Of a stretch of DNA of 64,000 nt, positions 50,001-60,660 are shown piece after piece (position 1 is the first letter of the stretch; each line of letters starts with the position of its first letter). The translations under genes and the position numbers were made by a program. Source of the stretch: Aralia elata (lineage: Eukaryota > Streptophyta > Magnoliopsida > Apiales > Araliaceae); NCBI GenBank assembly GCA_034770075.1, contig CM068378.1, positions 46,714,508-46,778,507 of the forward strand. The letters run 5' to 3'. Below the pieces are notes generated by a model. That model searched no databases and had not been told where the DNA came from. It saw nothing but the letters and a program-made list of their open reading frames with translations.

Positions 50001-50915
50001 TTCAGTAACTTGTTAACTTGTTTAAATGTATTGATGTACATGACTTGATTACTAAATCTTTCACTATTATGTGGATTATATGAGAGCATGATTAAAGTGT
50101 GCATAATGTGCAATTATGTGACTATATTGTTCTATGTGGAACTTGAATTATTGTAAATATACAATGTGAGATGCATGAAGTATGCTATGAGATATATGAT
50201 GCATATATATGGATGAATTGCATAAGATTTATAATGCATGAGTAAGATGCATTGTATGAGAATCATGATGCATGGATAAAATGCAAACTTATGTGTTACG
50301 TGAAGCATGAAATGTGAAAACTGTCAGTTCTTGCTGAGCCGTCGTGCTTATTCTTGCAAAAATAAAACTTTTGCAGATTTACGATGCAATGCAATTATCT
50401 TGATATCGTGATGATAAGGATTAGAGGCGCATGGAAACAGGAAGGTTGCTAAATGTCCCTTTACTGTAATTATTTAGCTATGATGACGGTATATGATGTA
50501 CGTGAATTTGACTATGTAAACCCTGAGTTAGAAATGAAGGTTATCCATTATAATATTTATGATGTGATTATGTTAGTTACTTGTTATAGTAAACTACAAG
50601 AATGTCGATGTTGTATAAAGGACATTTTTATAACGAATGTATTGGTTATTGAATAACCTTGCGAATATTCAGGGATTGGATAAAGTCAGAATCTGAACCT
50701 TGCGTTCACACATGAGATATTGTAAAGGATCATGGTATTTATTCAACCTTGGCCATAAGTGTTTTATTTAAGGTCTTCGTGCCTGGGATTAGATGAGGAT
50801 ATGTTGTTATATTATTGTAATTACATATTTTTTTAGTAAACCTATGTTGTATGGGTAGTACCGTGACGCGTCAGAATCGGGTTCAAGGTAAGACCCGAGT
50901 TTCGGGGGCGTGATA
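46637..50915 (+). repeat. 3' LTR of the non-autonomous gypsy element
   Basis: Very close to 39986-44222; ends gcgtgata (CA mutated to TA). The main length difference is an expanded (TA)n at 47039-47092. Confidence 0.92.
47039..47092. repeat. (TA)n microsatellite, expanded in this LTR only
   Basis: About 26 TA units, against only a few at the equivalent place near 40390 in the 5' LTR of the same element. Confidence 0.9.
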
Positions 50916-52098
50916 CTTTAGCTTATCATACTCAAACCTTTTGACATAAGTTGGACAACCCCAAGTCTTAGCATACTTAAGATTTGGTTTCCTCTCTATC
51001 TATAATTCATATGGGGTCTTTGGGACGGATTTGGTATGTACCTTGTTAAGTAGATATGCAGCCGTTTCTAGGGCATAACCCGAGGAGGATAATGGAATGT
51101 CGGTATAACTCATCATGGAACGAACCATGTCCAATAATGTTCGATTTCTCCTTTCAGATACACCATTTAACTGTGGCGTCCCTGGTGGAGTCCATTGTGA
51201 GATTATACCATTTTCTTTAAGACAACTTAGAAACTCATTGGTTAAGTATTCCCCTCCTCGATCCGATCGAAGAATTTTAATACTCTTACCAATTTGCTTC
51301 TCTACTTCACTTCTGAATTCTTTGAACTTTTTAAACGATTCAGACTTGTATTTGATTAAATACACATATTCAAATCTAGAATGATCATCAGTGAAAGTAA
51401 TAAAATAAGAATACCCTCTTCGAACATTCGTTGTCAGAGGTCCACATACGTCTGTGTGTACCAACGCTAAAAACTTTGTAACTCTTTCTCCTTTTTCCAC
51501 TAAAAGGGAATTTAGTCATCTTACATATGAGATAAGATTCACAAGTTGGATATGATTCAAAATTAGATAGCTCTAAAAGCCCATCTTTATACAACTTGGT
51601 TAATCTTGTTTCATTGATATGACCGAGTCTACAGTGCCACATAAAGGTATAATTAACATCATCTCTCTTTCTTTTCTTAGTTTGTTCAATTTGAAGTATA
51701 TTTTCATGCAAGTCAAGTACATAAAGTCCATTCAGTAAATTATCAACACCATATAAAATATTTTTATTATAAATAGAACAACTGTTATTCTTTATTATAA
51801 TATCAAAACCATCCATATCCAATACAGAAATTGAAATAATGTTTCTAATGAGTGTTGAAACATAATAACAATTATTCAAACTAATGAATTTGCCCGTAGG
51901 CAGTGCTAAACAATAAGTTCCTATAGCTAATGCAGCAACCTTTGCTCCATTTCCCACTCGTAGGACGACTTCATCCTTATTCAATTTTCTACTTCTGCTT
52001 AGTCCCTGCATATTGTTACATATGTGAGAACCACAGTCGGTATCTAATACCCAAGTAGAATTTTGACTTTCAGAAAAATTAATTTCAATCATGAACAA
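50916..52098 (-). pseudogene. copia pol: protease and integrase
   Basis: On the minus strand: protease with the active-site region written LDTDCGSHIC, where the usual Gly after D-T/S is replaced by Asp; the GAG-pre-integrase region with WHCRLGH; then a one-base frameshift near 51500. The integrase core keeps HTDVCGP, SDRGGEY and the Glu of SERRNR. A TAG near 51000 stands in place of Trp, after which the frame runs into the gypsy insertion (TSD cttta 50916-50920) and continues at 39985. The D, D and E residues are present, but the frame is broken. Confidence 0.9.
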
Positions 52099-52100
52099 AC

Positions 52101-52980
52101 CTAGATCGGAAGTTGAAGCTTCTCTAAGCTTCTTTTGGTCCGCAAGATACTCCTTGCAGTTCCTCTTCCACTATCCCGACTTATTGCAATGGTAGCAGAT
52201 TCCTTTACTATCAGGATCAACTTTCTTTTTATCCTTTCCTTTCGCCTTGCCTTTAGCCTTCTTCTTTTTCTTCTTTTCAGAAGATACCTTGGGCCTCTTC
52301 CTTTTCTTGGAAGAATCATCCACTAGTAAGACTTGGTTCTTGTTGGATGAGAAGTGACCTTCAACAGTTTTCAGCATATTAAGTAACTCAAGCAAGCTGA
52401 CGTCCAACTTATTCATGTGAAAATTCACAACAAATTGTGAGAAGGTATCTGGGAGTGACTGTAAGATCAAATCTTGACTGAACTCCCCACCCATCACGAA
52501 CCCTAGCTGTCCAAGTTGTTCAATCAGATTGATCATCTTTAGGACATGAGTCTCAACAGTAGTGCCCTCGGTCATCCGAGATCGGAAGAGCTCCTTAGAT
52601 ATCTGATATCTAGCAGTCCTACTTTGCTCACCATACAACTCTTTGAGGTGCAACAATATAGTAGGAGCATCCATAGTTTCATGCTGATGCTGAAGCTCGT
52701 TACTCATGGATGCAAGCATGATGCATTGAGCCAAGATTGCATCATCTTGCCACTTTCTGAAAGTAGCAATCTCTTCCTCAGAGGCTGTTTCTGTAACATT
52801 TGCAGGGACTGGCGAATTTAGGACATAAGAAATCTTTTCAGCAGTGAGAACAATTCTCAGATTCCTTAACTAGTCCGTGTAATTCGGTCCGGTCAATTTG
52901 TTAGCATCAAGTATGCTATGTAGTGATAGTGAGTTTGATATTTTTAAATTCTGTATGTGAAATAGACAATATTTTAGCAT
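52101..52980 (-). pseudogene. copia gag with zinc knuckle
   Basis: Same frame as protease. A possible start is ATG at 52978-52980. A UBN2-type gag region follows, starting with LDANKLTGPNY; a TAG at 52870-52872 stands for Trp. The central part (52171-52734) is open, has ILQSLPDTF, and ends in a Lys-rich stretch with a zinc knuckle CYHCNKSG. A TAG at 52171-52173 replaces the His expected before WKRNC. The protein would form virus-like particles and bind RNA. Confidence 0.85.
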
Positions 52981-53140
52981 ACATTCATTTTATTAATTAC
53001 AAAAATAAATTAGGTCTTTATTTTAAGTTGGTATCTCCCACTATTTTCATCAAACTATATTACCCTCAATATATATAGTTCGGCAAATCTAATTAAAAAT
53101 TTGCTAGTGAGAATAAGGATCCCATTTCAAATGTATATAG

Positions 53141-53430
53141 CCTTGTGCGACACAATAAACGATATACAAATAAATAGGTAGACAACTATTGTCAATTATA
53201 TCACTATGTAACTCCTTGTATTTTGCCTCTTAGATTATTTTGATCAAGTGTGACACATCCGAATCAAAATTATCCAAGTTAAGTCCAACCTAGCATTTCC
53301 ATATATTCGAAAGAAAAACACTGTCCTTGTGTGACACAACAAAACAACATTGTTCAGTCTATTTATAAGCATCAAATGTGATAAAGCAACATCTTAAATA
53401 TTTAATACTTGCCTTGTGTGACACAACAAA
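53141..53430. repeat. Dispersed ccttgtgtgacacaac repeats
   Basis: Copies at 53141 (gygac variant), 53325 and 53412, plus a partial gtgtgacacat near 53249. The gtgtgacac core is partly self-complementary. Confidence 0.65.
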
Positions 53431-53567
53431 CTCATATTAAATATTTAATACTCTATCGCTTTACCATGCTAGAAGGCGACGTTCGATATTCCAAATATCT
53501 TTGAGCGTTTAGGACTTAATATGATTTTTTGAGGGGTTTGTTATTATTAGTCTCATCTTGTTTAGCG

Positions 53568-53573
<6 letters not shown>

Positions 53574-53643
<70 letters not shown>
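53574..53643. repeat. (CA)n(TA)n microsatellite
   Basis: About 20 CA units followed by about 15 TA units in the copia leader. Confidence 0.95.
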
Positions 53644-53646
<3 letters not shown>

Positions 53647-54423
53647 CGCGTCATATTATTTAACATGCGAAACATGTTGGATAATATATATATATATATA
53701 GTAAACATGCACATATAGAATATTATATTCTACCCGGATTGATTATGGACTTTTATTCTAGTTTGGTTCACTAGAGCCACCAAGTGAACCAAAAAGTCAA
53801 ACCTATGGTGCAATAATTAAATTTAAATATAACTATTACATTTAAATCCTGGGCTCCATTACAAACGGGTCTTCAAGCACTCTTTGCCCCTTTATCTTCA
53901 ATTCTTCAAAATAATTCTAACTAGTCCTATTACATAAACTATTTACAATGAATAGAAACCTTGATTAGTAGTCAAGGGGAAGTACATAGGAGAAAGATAG
54001 AATTTACATCAAAAAAACTAGAGAAGACGAGGTACGCGAACCCCATTTATAAAAACTCATTCAATCAAGCATCCTCTAAAATAAATCCAATCACACATTT
54101 GTCAATAGTCCATAATCAATCCCTATTTATCATCATGCATATCTATATATGCATCAATAAATAATATTCATCTCATGAATAATAAAAGCATTCCATAAAT
54201 GCATTGATATCATTTAATGAGCAAAAGTTTGCTAGTATTTAGTTTTGAAACAAAATAAATTCTTTTATGTTAATCAAAAATCAAATCAAAATTAAACTCC
54301 TTTAATTTTAGCAACCTCGAATCCTATTCCAAATAAAATAAATATTTTTATTTAAAACTTTTATCAATTAAATAAACCATTTATTTTAATTGAAGAAAAA
54401 TTATTTTTCGGATTCTGCTGTCT

Positions 54424-54519
54424 GGTGCCACTGCGCTGAACCCTAGAGACGACTTTCTAGTTTTGGGCGCAGCTGCGCTCCATAATGAACTTAAAGCGGC
54501 ACAGCTGCGCCGCGCAACA
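54424..54519. repeat. GC word array with CAGCTG core
   Basis: Words ggtgccactgcgctg, gggcgcagctgcgctcc and gcggcacagctgcgcc; tgcgc is at 54432, 54474 and 54506 (steps 42, 32). Flanks and spacers match, in reverse, the sister array at 62313-62432, which has the CGGCCG core. Confidence 0.8.
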
Positions 54520-54615
54520 GATTCAGAAAAATAGATTTTGCCCAAAAAATTTGATCTAATCTCATATCATACACACATGGAATCATCAATAACCAATAAT
54601 TAGCATAAAATTAGT

Positions 54616-54627
54616 CTCTGATACCAC
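54616..54627 (-). promoter_or_regulatory. Primer-binding site of minus-strand copia
   Basis: Minus strand GTGGTATCAGAG directly after the LTR end TTAACA; iMet-tRNA type. Confidence 0.85.
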
Positions 54628-55214
54628 TGTTAAGTTTATATATTACGCAATCATGCAATCAAATTACATAAATAAAGCGAAAGCGCGATAAAACGGATTT
54701 TCAAATTTTATACAAATCATCACCATGATCAATCTGTGTGCTCAATTAACGATATAAACGAAAGATAAAGAGAATAAGAATTATACCCTCGTAGATCAAA
54801 GCTTTCTCACGTACAAGTTCAGCTCCTAGTTCTTCGTGTTCTCCTTGAAATCCACCAGCTAGATTCCTCCTCTTGATCAACGTTATCCACCCAAGTGTTT
54901 GGCCTCTAGAGGTGATCCACCAAGGAAGAATACGTATTCAAGAAGATGGGTGTTGGCAAAACCCTAGTTTCTATCTCTATAGAAATTGTAAGTACTCTCC
55001 ATAATTCTAATAGAAGTGTGTGTAACCCTAATCTATGATAAGACTCTTCTTATTTATAGATGTAGGAAAACCCTCCCCTAAATTATTTAGGATTAGGGTT
55101 TCTATTCTAATTAAACTCCTTTAATTAAATTAAACTTCTAATCTAATTAGGAATTCATAAGAGAGTACTTCTATTAATTAATTCTCAATCCCTATTAGGA
55201 ATTAAATAATAGTA

Positions 55215-55254
<40 letters not shown>

Positions 55255-57511
55255 GACTCCTCTTATTAATTTATATTTAATATTTTTAAAATATTAAATA
55301 ATAAATATTAAGCTATTTAATTTATTCTATCTCCATAGATTAAATTAAATACACTTAACTTATTATTACAATTATGCCATTTACTTCTTAAATAAATATT
55401 TTTCTTTTTGCGGTTTAACCCTTTAGGTTCTCCATATTAAACCGGTTGTGAATAAATCAATTAGAACAATTCTAATCATATTTAAATAAATAACTAAAAC
55501 TAGTTAATTCATTTAATTAAATAATATTTATTCTACAATAAGGGTAAGCCCCCTTAGCGATCAACAACTTTCTAGATAATATAGATTTCAACATTAATCA
55601 CAAAAGAACCTTTCAGTGAATAGTTACAATACAATTCAATCATTTTACCAAATAATGTCCCAATTAAATATTAGACATGGAATTATTATCAAGTCTTATT
55701 TTATTTAATTATATGTATTTCGATTCCTAAATGCACAACTCTAAATAATGCAAATTAGAAACTCCTTTCTAATTTCATTCTGCCTTGACTAAGGACTATT
55801 GAGATGTCATTTATCGAATCACATAGGACATTCACATCTTTTACTAGAGGTGGTAGATTCTTTGTTGATCATTCACCTATCTACATGTACAACTTATTAT
55901 ACCCAATCATACCCTTTGATATCACTACACCAAAAAGGGCATCTAGTGAAGAACAAATCCTTCACAAGGCATAATATATCACTCACAAGAGATTTATTGC
56001 GAAAAAATATTTCCTTCACACGATTCCTCGCATAAGACCTCGTCGCAATAGGGTATCCTTTGCTAAGTAGTAACTAAATTATTTTTGTGAAGGATATATT
56101 GTGAATAACTTTTTATTCACAAATTATATTTGGTAATGGAATATTATTATTTAGTGAAAGGTTGATTTCCTTTATAAATAATATTTTAAGAAGGACTATT
56201 TGAAATTGGCGAATAACTTTATTCTCTCACAAATAATATATTGTGAAGAACAAATTTATTTAACGAGAGAAGATTTTCCTTAACTAATTATAAATTGAGA
56301 ATCTTTCTTCAATTTAGTGAGAGAAAAATTCCTTCATTGATGACTAACTAATTAACAGGAAACGATTTTAGTGAGGGAAATAATCCTTCATTAATGTCCA
56401 TTTGTCAATGCAATAGGGAGAATATTGCATTTGGAAATTCTAATGCTTCATGGGCTGAGATTTAGGAAGCTGCATTCCACCATTCCTGATAGATATTAGG
56501 CTGAATTTCTTTTGTTGGAGTATTACGAAATCAAAATAAAAAGGAAAAGATGATATACAAATAAAAATAGCTAAAAGTAACCAAGAACAATTAAAAATAA
56601 TGCAGTATGACATTACATTATTATGGATAATATATATAATAATTCATTCTCATTAGCTAAAATAAGCACATGGGAGAATTAAACAGAATTCAGGAGTCCA
56701 TGTTGTGGCAATACATACATAACCAAAGTTGTCCACATCAGAAACCAAAACTATTGGACAAAAGTACTAAGTAAAAGAAACTAGCTCTGCATCCATGTTT
56801 CTTAACTATAATATAACTCTCCCGATAATGCCTTAGTACCAAACATGCTATAGTGTAGTCTAGTTTACATTTTAGAGCAATACATGCCCGAGCACCTCCA
56901 GTTTGATGCAGCATTGCATCAATTTCATCACCATCCTCCATTTCAAGCTGTCCACATTTTGCAAAAGAAAAAATAAATCAACTCAAACAATTTGATAATT
57001 GCAAGTAGTAATATGGAGGTGCTAATGCAGTAAAATCAATTTGACTTGTGCTTCCTGAAACCTGTGATGCAGGTAAGATTCAAATGTCGAAGAAGTACAT
57101 TTAGCTGGAAAATGTGGCATGTAAATTGTCTGGGGAGGGAGAAACTTCAAGCATCAAGACAGTCTCCACACATAGTGACTCTCCTCCCTCACATTTTAAT
57201 AAAGGAGTTAAAAGATGAAAACGTAGCACGGGCTCATAAATACTAATAATGACCCATTTTGAGTACTTGGTAAACATTTGAAATAAAAGGCTCATAAGAA
57301 AGTACCAAGAAAATTCTAAAACGTTCCAAACGCTTATAAAAGGAAAAAAACAAAATATTACCTCATTCGGAGTTTGCTTTGCTCGGAGTCTACGTCCATC
57401 GAAAAAGAATGCAATTGCATTAAACTCCACCAACTGTCGGTCGCAATAAGCAGTCATGAGTTTTCGTAACTTTGTGTTGCGTTTAATTCTAAAAAATACT
57501 TCATTGTCATC

Positions 57512-59122
57512 CTACAAGTGGGAGAAACCAGGACATATAAGAGAAAAAAGTTATTGAAACTTATATGTATCTGTTTATGCAGCAGTGAGTAAGACAAACA
57601 TATTTTAGAACAATTGAATACTAATTTTCCACGAGTACAGAGGTTATCGTCTTCCGCAGTAACCTATTTAAGAATCTTCAAAAAAGAGCTCAACCTAGAA
57701 CACCTTTAAACTCGTCAAAGATGATCTAACTTGTGACACTTACCAATAACATTATTACTTATCATAAAAAGAAGAAGAGAATACCCTAAAACTTAAATTA
57801 CAAGACTACGGCTTCTCTTTACTCGACACCTTTAACTTCTTCAAATGGATAGGAAATCAAAGACAGTTACCTCTTCAACACAATAATTAAGTTAATTACT
57901 TGTAAAAAAGAACGTCTACAAAATGTCGGTTGTTCTGTCTCGGATGTTAGAAAACTTAAGGGATACCAAGTCAAATCGCCGTGTATTGTGTTGGTTATAA
58001 ACTGTACTTTAAGATTATCAAACCATCAAAAGAAGACATACCTATAATTTTAGATCAAATAATACTTTCTTCTTTTTTGTGATGGATTAGATCAAATAAC
58101 ACATTTATTGTCATAAAGTCAATGCAGCTTACATACACTAGCATAATTCAGTAATTCATTTCCTTAAACAATAAAATTGCATTAAAGAGATTTTTAACAA
58201 TTACATTATACACGTCCTAATATCCTAAGAGGATATGGCTTTAAATATCATACAAGGAAAAAAAAAGAGGAAAAGAAAAGCAATTCATAAAAACAAATTG
58301 AACATGTGACCATAATATGACCAAGGTCACCAGACACTAGATGACCAAACACGCACCCAAAACAGTATAACACTATTAAAGTCTAACTGCCAGCGAAAAC
58401 TAGTATTAATAAATACATAAGCCTCATCATGAAAATCAAACTGATTTTAACAATATCAGGAAACACTAGGTACATAAGTACTCCATCCAAGCATAAATAA
58501 ATATGGTAGTCAATTATCTCAATTACCTAGAATGGTATTTTGAATAATTTTAGATAAATTAACAAACTTCAATGTCTTATTATTGTCTCCTTCATTGTTG
58601 CAAAATTTCAGCTTAACTCAAAAAGTAAATGTGAATTTGATACTCAGAACAAACTAGTGCAGCAATAAATCAATAAACGCAGCTATCAACCACAATCAGT
58701 AACCATCTTAAACAGGAGAAGTTGTTCAGATATAACAATACTCCCTTCATTACAACTTAAGGATTCAACTTTCTTCAGCTTTCTTTATAAGGACTGGACA
58801 TCCCAAAAGATCAGCATTTCAGCATTTTTATAATTTAAACAAGTTTAGATCAGGGCCATTTGATCATGTTGAATTCAATTTCTTCTTTAAAAGTTTTTAT
58901 CTTTTAAATGTCAATTCTCATTTGGTAAAATTCTAATGCATAATTGTTGCTTTCAAAACTTAAAAGAATTTATACTTTTGAATGCTAGATTTTCACAAAT
59001 TGAGTTAAAAAGTCAAAATGTATCTCTGGAACTTAATCAAAGTTATCCAATATTTACTCCTCAAACACTATGAACAAACACCTAATAATCTATTACCTCA
59101 GTCAAAAAGATGAACAATTAGG

Positions 59123-59169
<47 letters not shown>
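57512..59169 (-). other. Intron 1 of the captured SUMO copy
   Basis: 1.66 kb, AT-rich, no frame of note. It begins at the donor in a (GT)n/(AT)n microsatellite (plus strand 59130-59169) directly at the exon 1 edge. Confidence 0.7.
59130..59169. repeat. (TA)n(CA)n microsatellite at the SUMO exon 1 donor
   Basis: TA run followed by CA run; the GT splice donor of exon 1 is the first repeat unit on the minus strand. Confidence 0.9.
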
Positions 59170-59171
<2 letters not shown>

Positions 59172-59262
59172 CACCCTTGACTTTGAGATTAATGTGTTGA
59201 TCCATTGGTTTCTTCTCTTCCTCTTAGGCAGCACCTCTTTAACCACCAGCAGTAGCAGACAT

Positions 59263-60660
59263 TATGAAGCCTTAAAGGGCTTTCCTTTCTCCTTCTAGAG
59301 TTTTCAAATTTTTTGCCGATTGGAGAAATCAGGTAGAGGAAGAAGATAACAAATGATACATATAAGTGGTACAGGGATCGTATTTTATACGCTACGCACT
59401 CATGATGCTTCGTTTTGTGTACTCGCACTTTACAATAGTCAGATGGAAAGTCTGATTTATACTCCTCCCACCCCAAAATAAAAATAAAATTGTTCATCTA
59501 TGGCCTCCCTCAAAGCTACAAAACAGAGGTATATTGTCTACTCTATAGTCTACACTAACTAACTATTGAAAATATTTTATTTAAAAAAAAAGTGTCCTGG
59601 TGCTGTGGTGCAGGTTGGTGAGAGTGGGTTCAATGTAAATAAATCAACCCCATATGTTTATTAAGGATTTTTAATTTAAACCCCAAACATCTAGTCAATA
59701 GTCACAATATAAAGAATTTTGTTCTCTTAAGTCTTAAGAACTACCGCTCACTTTTAAACTTAATATGTCAAACTTTGAAAGAGTCCTCACATTTACAATT
59801 AAGAATGTCTAAAAATTTGGTATTGCAGATTCAAATCAGACTAATCTGAACCATAACACTTCATTTTGTATCAAATTTAAAACTAGAGTACAGACCCAAA
59901 AGCTAAACAATAAATAAACACCCTACAGGCTACAAATGAGCATATACGAAACCCACATAGTAACACATGATTCTTGATTCTTCACTACAAATTTAGAAAG
60001 TAGAAGCAGATAAATAAACACCCTACAGGCTACAAATGAGCATATATGAAACCCACATAGTAACACATGATTCTTGATTCTTCACTACAAATTTTGAAAG
60101 TAGAAGCAGGATTAGGGAATCTATAGAGCTCAGGCTTTTTATATACTTTGAAACCAAATCAACATCAAAGAATCTCATTTTGCATTTGTTCGGTACCTCA
60201 GTAACCAAACGCAGTCTCAACACTATCTTAATATGCTACCAAAAGGTCCAAAATAGGAAATAAAAAAAATAAAATTATCAGCGAAAATGACTGAGGCGAT
60301 TTAGAGGACTACCTGAGAATTTTTTGCAAAGAATCTTATCGAACTATGAAGAAAACAACTACAATAGGGTGTAAGTTCGCAGCTAGAAGTCTAGAACGCA
60401 GCTACCTAGACATGGAGAGGAGGCAGAGACGCGAAGAGGTCGGAGACGGAGTCGTCGAGTGGGGGAGAAGCGGAGACGGAGTCGCAATTTGGTGTTTTGG
60501 GTTAGGGCAGAAAGTGAAAGAGCCAGAGACTTAATTGATTTGGTTTGGACTGGGAGTCTGGGAGTATCAATTTGATTTTGGGTTAGGGCAGAGAGTGAGA
60601 GTCTGAGAGGGTGGAGTCGCGACTGGGGTATAGGACTAGGAGTAAGGCTATTTTAACTTT
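59263..60660 (-). other. Sequence upstream of the SUMO copy, probably captured 5' region
   Basis: Contains a 100 bp tandem duplication (59911-60110) and, at 60340-60640, a segment that is C/T-rich on the minus strand, unlike the AT-rich surroundings. It resembles a plant gene 5' untranslated region, with a possible donor at ctcag|gtagtcc near 60312. It might be the captured SUMO promoter and leader, or part of another gene. The 62-codon frame at 60346 is not convincing. Confidence 0.45.
59911..60110. repeat. 100 bp tandem duplication inside the CACTA element
   Basis: taaataaacaccctacagg starts at 59911 and again at 60011. The two units differ at only a few positions (catatacg/catatatg, atttag/attttg), so the duplication is recent. 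Confidence 0.92.

Larger units (their letters stand above)
39986..50915 (+). mobile_element. Non-autonomous gypsy element (LARD-like) without gag-pol
   Basis: Very similar LTRs of about 4.25 kb (39986-44222 and 46637-50915), TSD cttta, an iMet-like primer-binding site (44227-44238) and a polypurine-like tract (46622-46636). The 2.4 kb internal region has no recognisable gag or pol frame. It must have been mobilised by proteins of another gypsy element; the chromoviruses in this window use the same primer type. The solo LTR at 28228-32688 belongs to the same family. Confidence 0.9.
52981..54627 (-). other. 5' leader of minus-strand copia
   Basis: Non-coding. On the plus strand it contains three copies of ccttgtgygacacaa (53141, 53325, 53412), a (CA)n(TA)n microsatellite (53574-53643), the ggttcacttggtggctct block shared with 63065-63085, a GC word array (54424-54519), and the primer-binding site (54616-54627). 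Confidence 0.7.
56738..59262 (-). pseudogene. SUMO: Captured SUMO gene, three exons with introns, two stops in exon 1
   Basis: SUMO is the small ubiquitin-like modifier that is conjugated to lysines of nuclear proteins. Exon 1 (59262-59170) starts ATG, has TAA stops at codons 8 and 13, then keeps EEEKKP and HINLKVKG; donor GT at 59168-59169. Exon 2 (57511-57362, 50 codons) encodes the beta-grasp core with EVFFRIKR, AYCDRQ, NAIAFFFDGRRLR and QTPNE; acceptor AG, donor GT. Exon 3 (from 56947) encodes LEMEDGDEIDAMLHQTGG. All junctions are phase 0. After the di-glycine the frame continues for roughly 50 codons to a stop at 56738, far longer than usual SUMO tails. Introns are retained, so capture was at DNA level. 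The stops would prevent a normal product, though a downstream start is conceivable. Confidence 0.9.

Noticed and set aside
57101..57457. 118-codon frame taken as a gene of its own
   Set aside because: It is SUMO exon 2 read through into both introns; the real exon is 57362-57511.
59189..59497. 102-codon frame on the minus strand
   Set aside because: A different frame over SUMO exon 1 and its leader; no domain.
60346..60534. 62-codon frame with basic N-terminus
   Set aside because: Opposite strand to the SUMO copy, in a purine-rich segment better explained as a captured leader.
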